A stretch of 19,970 bases of DNA. It comes from an uncultured Clostridium sp. Its GTDB lineage: Bacteria > Bacillota > Clostridia > TANB77 > CAG-508. Each line of letters opens with the position of its first letter. The first letter of the stretch is position 1. The notes under the pieces were generated by a model, which was given only the letters and a program-made list of their open reading frames with translations, did not search any database and was not told the DNA's origin. The position numbers and the translations under genes are program-made. The stretch spans positions 1 through 19,970 of the forward strand of contig USFW01000030.1 of assembly GCA_900553985.1 (NCBI GenBank), read 5' to 3'. Positions 19,798 through 19,970 of the stretch are shown here, one piece after another.

Positions 19798-19970
19798 TTA
19801 TATCTCCTCAATAATACAAACCAATCTTGGATTTTTAACATCTTTTCCGCCAACTTCTGCATGGCAAGAAATATATTTATTTACATTATCATCTTTTATC
19901 ATTCCTGCCTGTACAAGTGCATCTAATAAAAATTTATCCAATACACTTACAACGTTCATAAGGTCGCAAT
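19798..19970 (-). CDS. RusA-like Holliday junction resolvase, C-terminal part (5' end off the window)
   Basis: Only the last 57 residues are inside the window, ending with TAA at 19800-19798. The visible part has the RusA order: an acidic CDLMNVVSVLDKFLLDALV segment (compare D.DN...vlDaL, including the catalytic Asp region), then GMIKDDNVNKYI with the conserved DD, and a final strand PRLVCIIEEI. RusA enzymes are dimeric endonucleases that resolve Holliday junctions during phage recombination and replication. The 'DN' of the usual motif reads 'MN' here, so an activity claim should wait for the full sequence. It heads, within the window, a coupled unit with the zinc-ribbon and 53-aa genes. Confidence 0.65.
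   Translation of the reverse strand, partial: CDLMNVVSVLDKFLLDALVQAGMIKDDNVNKYISCHAEVGGKDVKNPRLVCIIEEI

Larger units (their letters stand above)
1..19970 (-). mobile_element. Prophage segment: late (packaging, head, tail) region plus end of early region
   Basis: The canonical siphovirus order small terminase, large terminase, portal, minor head protein, scaffold, capsid, connectors, major tail protein, tail chaperone, tape measure, distal tail, hub and fibres occupies 18354 to 1 without a bacterial housekeeping gene. Both ends of the element lie outside the window: a RusA-like gene is cut at the right edge and a collagen-like fibre at the left edge. No integrase or attachment site is visible, so whether it is an integrated prophage or a phage genome is inferred. 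The accessory modules (HTH operon, moron cassette) favour a temperate phage. Confidence 0.9.

Overview
The window is one contiguous stretch of a tailed-phage (siphovirus-type) genome, almost certainly a prophage. The host is an AT-rich bacterium that uses the standard code (TGA is a stop, TGG encodes Trp) and strong AGGAGG-type ribosome binding sites. The codon style and protein flavour suggest Fusobacteriota (Fusobacterium or a relative). A low-GC Firmicute cannot be excluded from sequence alone, and no integrase or host flank is present to settle it.

Layout, read in the direction of transcription (right to left, minus strand). 19970-19455: tail end of an early/DNA-metabolism unit (partial RusA-like resolvase, a zinc-ribbon microprotein, a 53-aa protein) closed by an intrinsic terminator. 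19411-18604: an independent DUF4160 / DUF2442 / Xre-HTH operon with a consensus promoter overlapped by an 18-bp perfect palindrome, which looks like a self-regulated toxin-antitoxin-like or other accessory module. 18587-18381: a consensus promoter, a short leader with a 34-codon ORF, and a very strong intrinsic terminator, all placed before the late genes. 18354-9289: DNA packaging and head genes (small and large terminase, portal, minor head protein, scaffold, major capsid), head-tail connectors, tail terminator, major tail protein and tail assembly chaperone, mostly overlapping or nearly abutting. 8188-1: tape measure, distal tail-like protein, tail hub, a receptor-binding/fibre protein with a gp53-like C-terminus, and a collagen-like fibre running off the left edge.

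The least expected part is 8207-9295, between the tail chaperone and tape measure genes. It looks like a bidirectional moron cassette. A YbjQ/DUF74-like protein with a helical extension is read leftward from its own candidate promoter to its own terminator. A 29-aa single-transmembrane peptide, the only convincing plus-strand gene in the window, is read rightward from a divergent promoter to its own terminator. The peptide's 5' UTR folds into a long nested rod in which an 11-bp perfect inverted repeat reaches the first base of the Shine-Dalgarno sequence, an arrangement resembling type I toxin mRNAs. It lies antisense to the phage late transcript.

Together these suggest that late expression must pass at least two intrinsic terminators (18381-18446 and 8207-8239). 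This fits a lambda-like or peptide-coupled antitermination scheme, but no antiterminator gene is visible here. No tRNA, rRNA, CRISPR array, insertion sequence, integrase, repressor or lysis gene was found.
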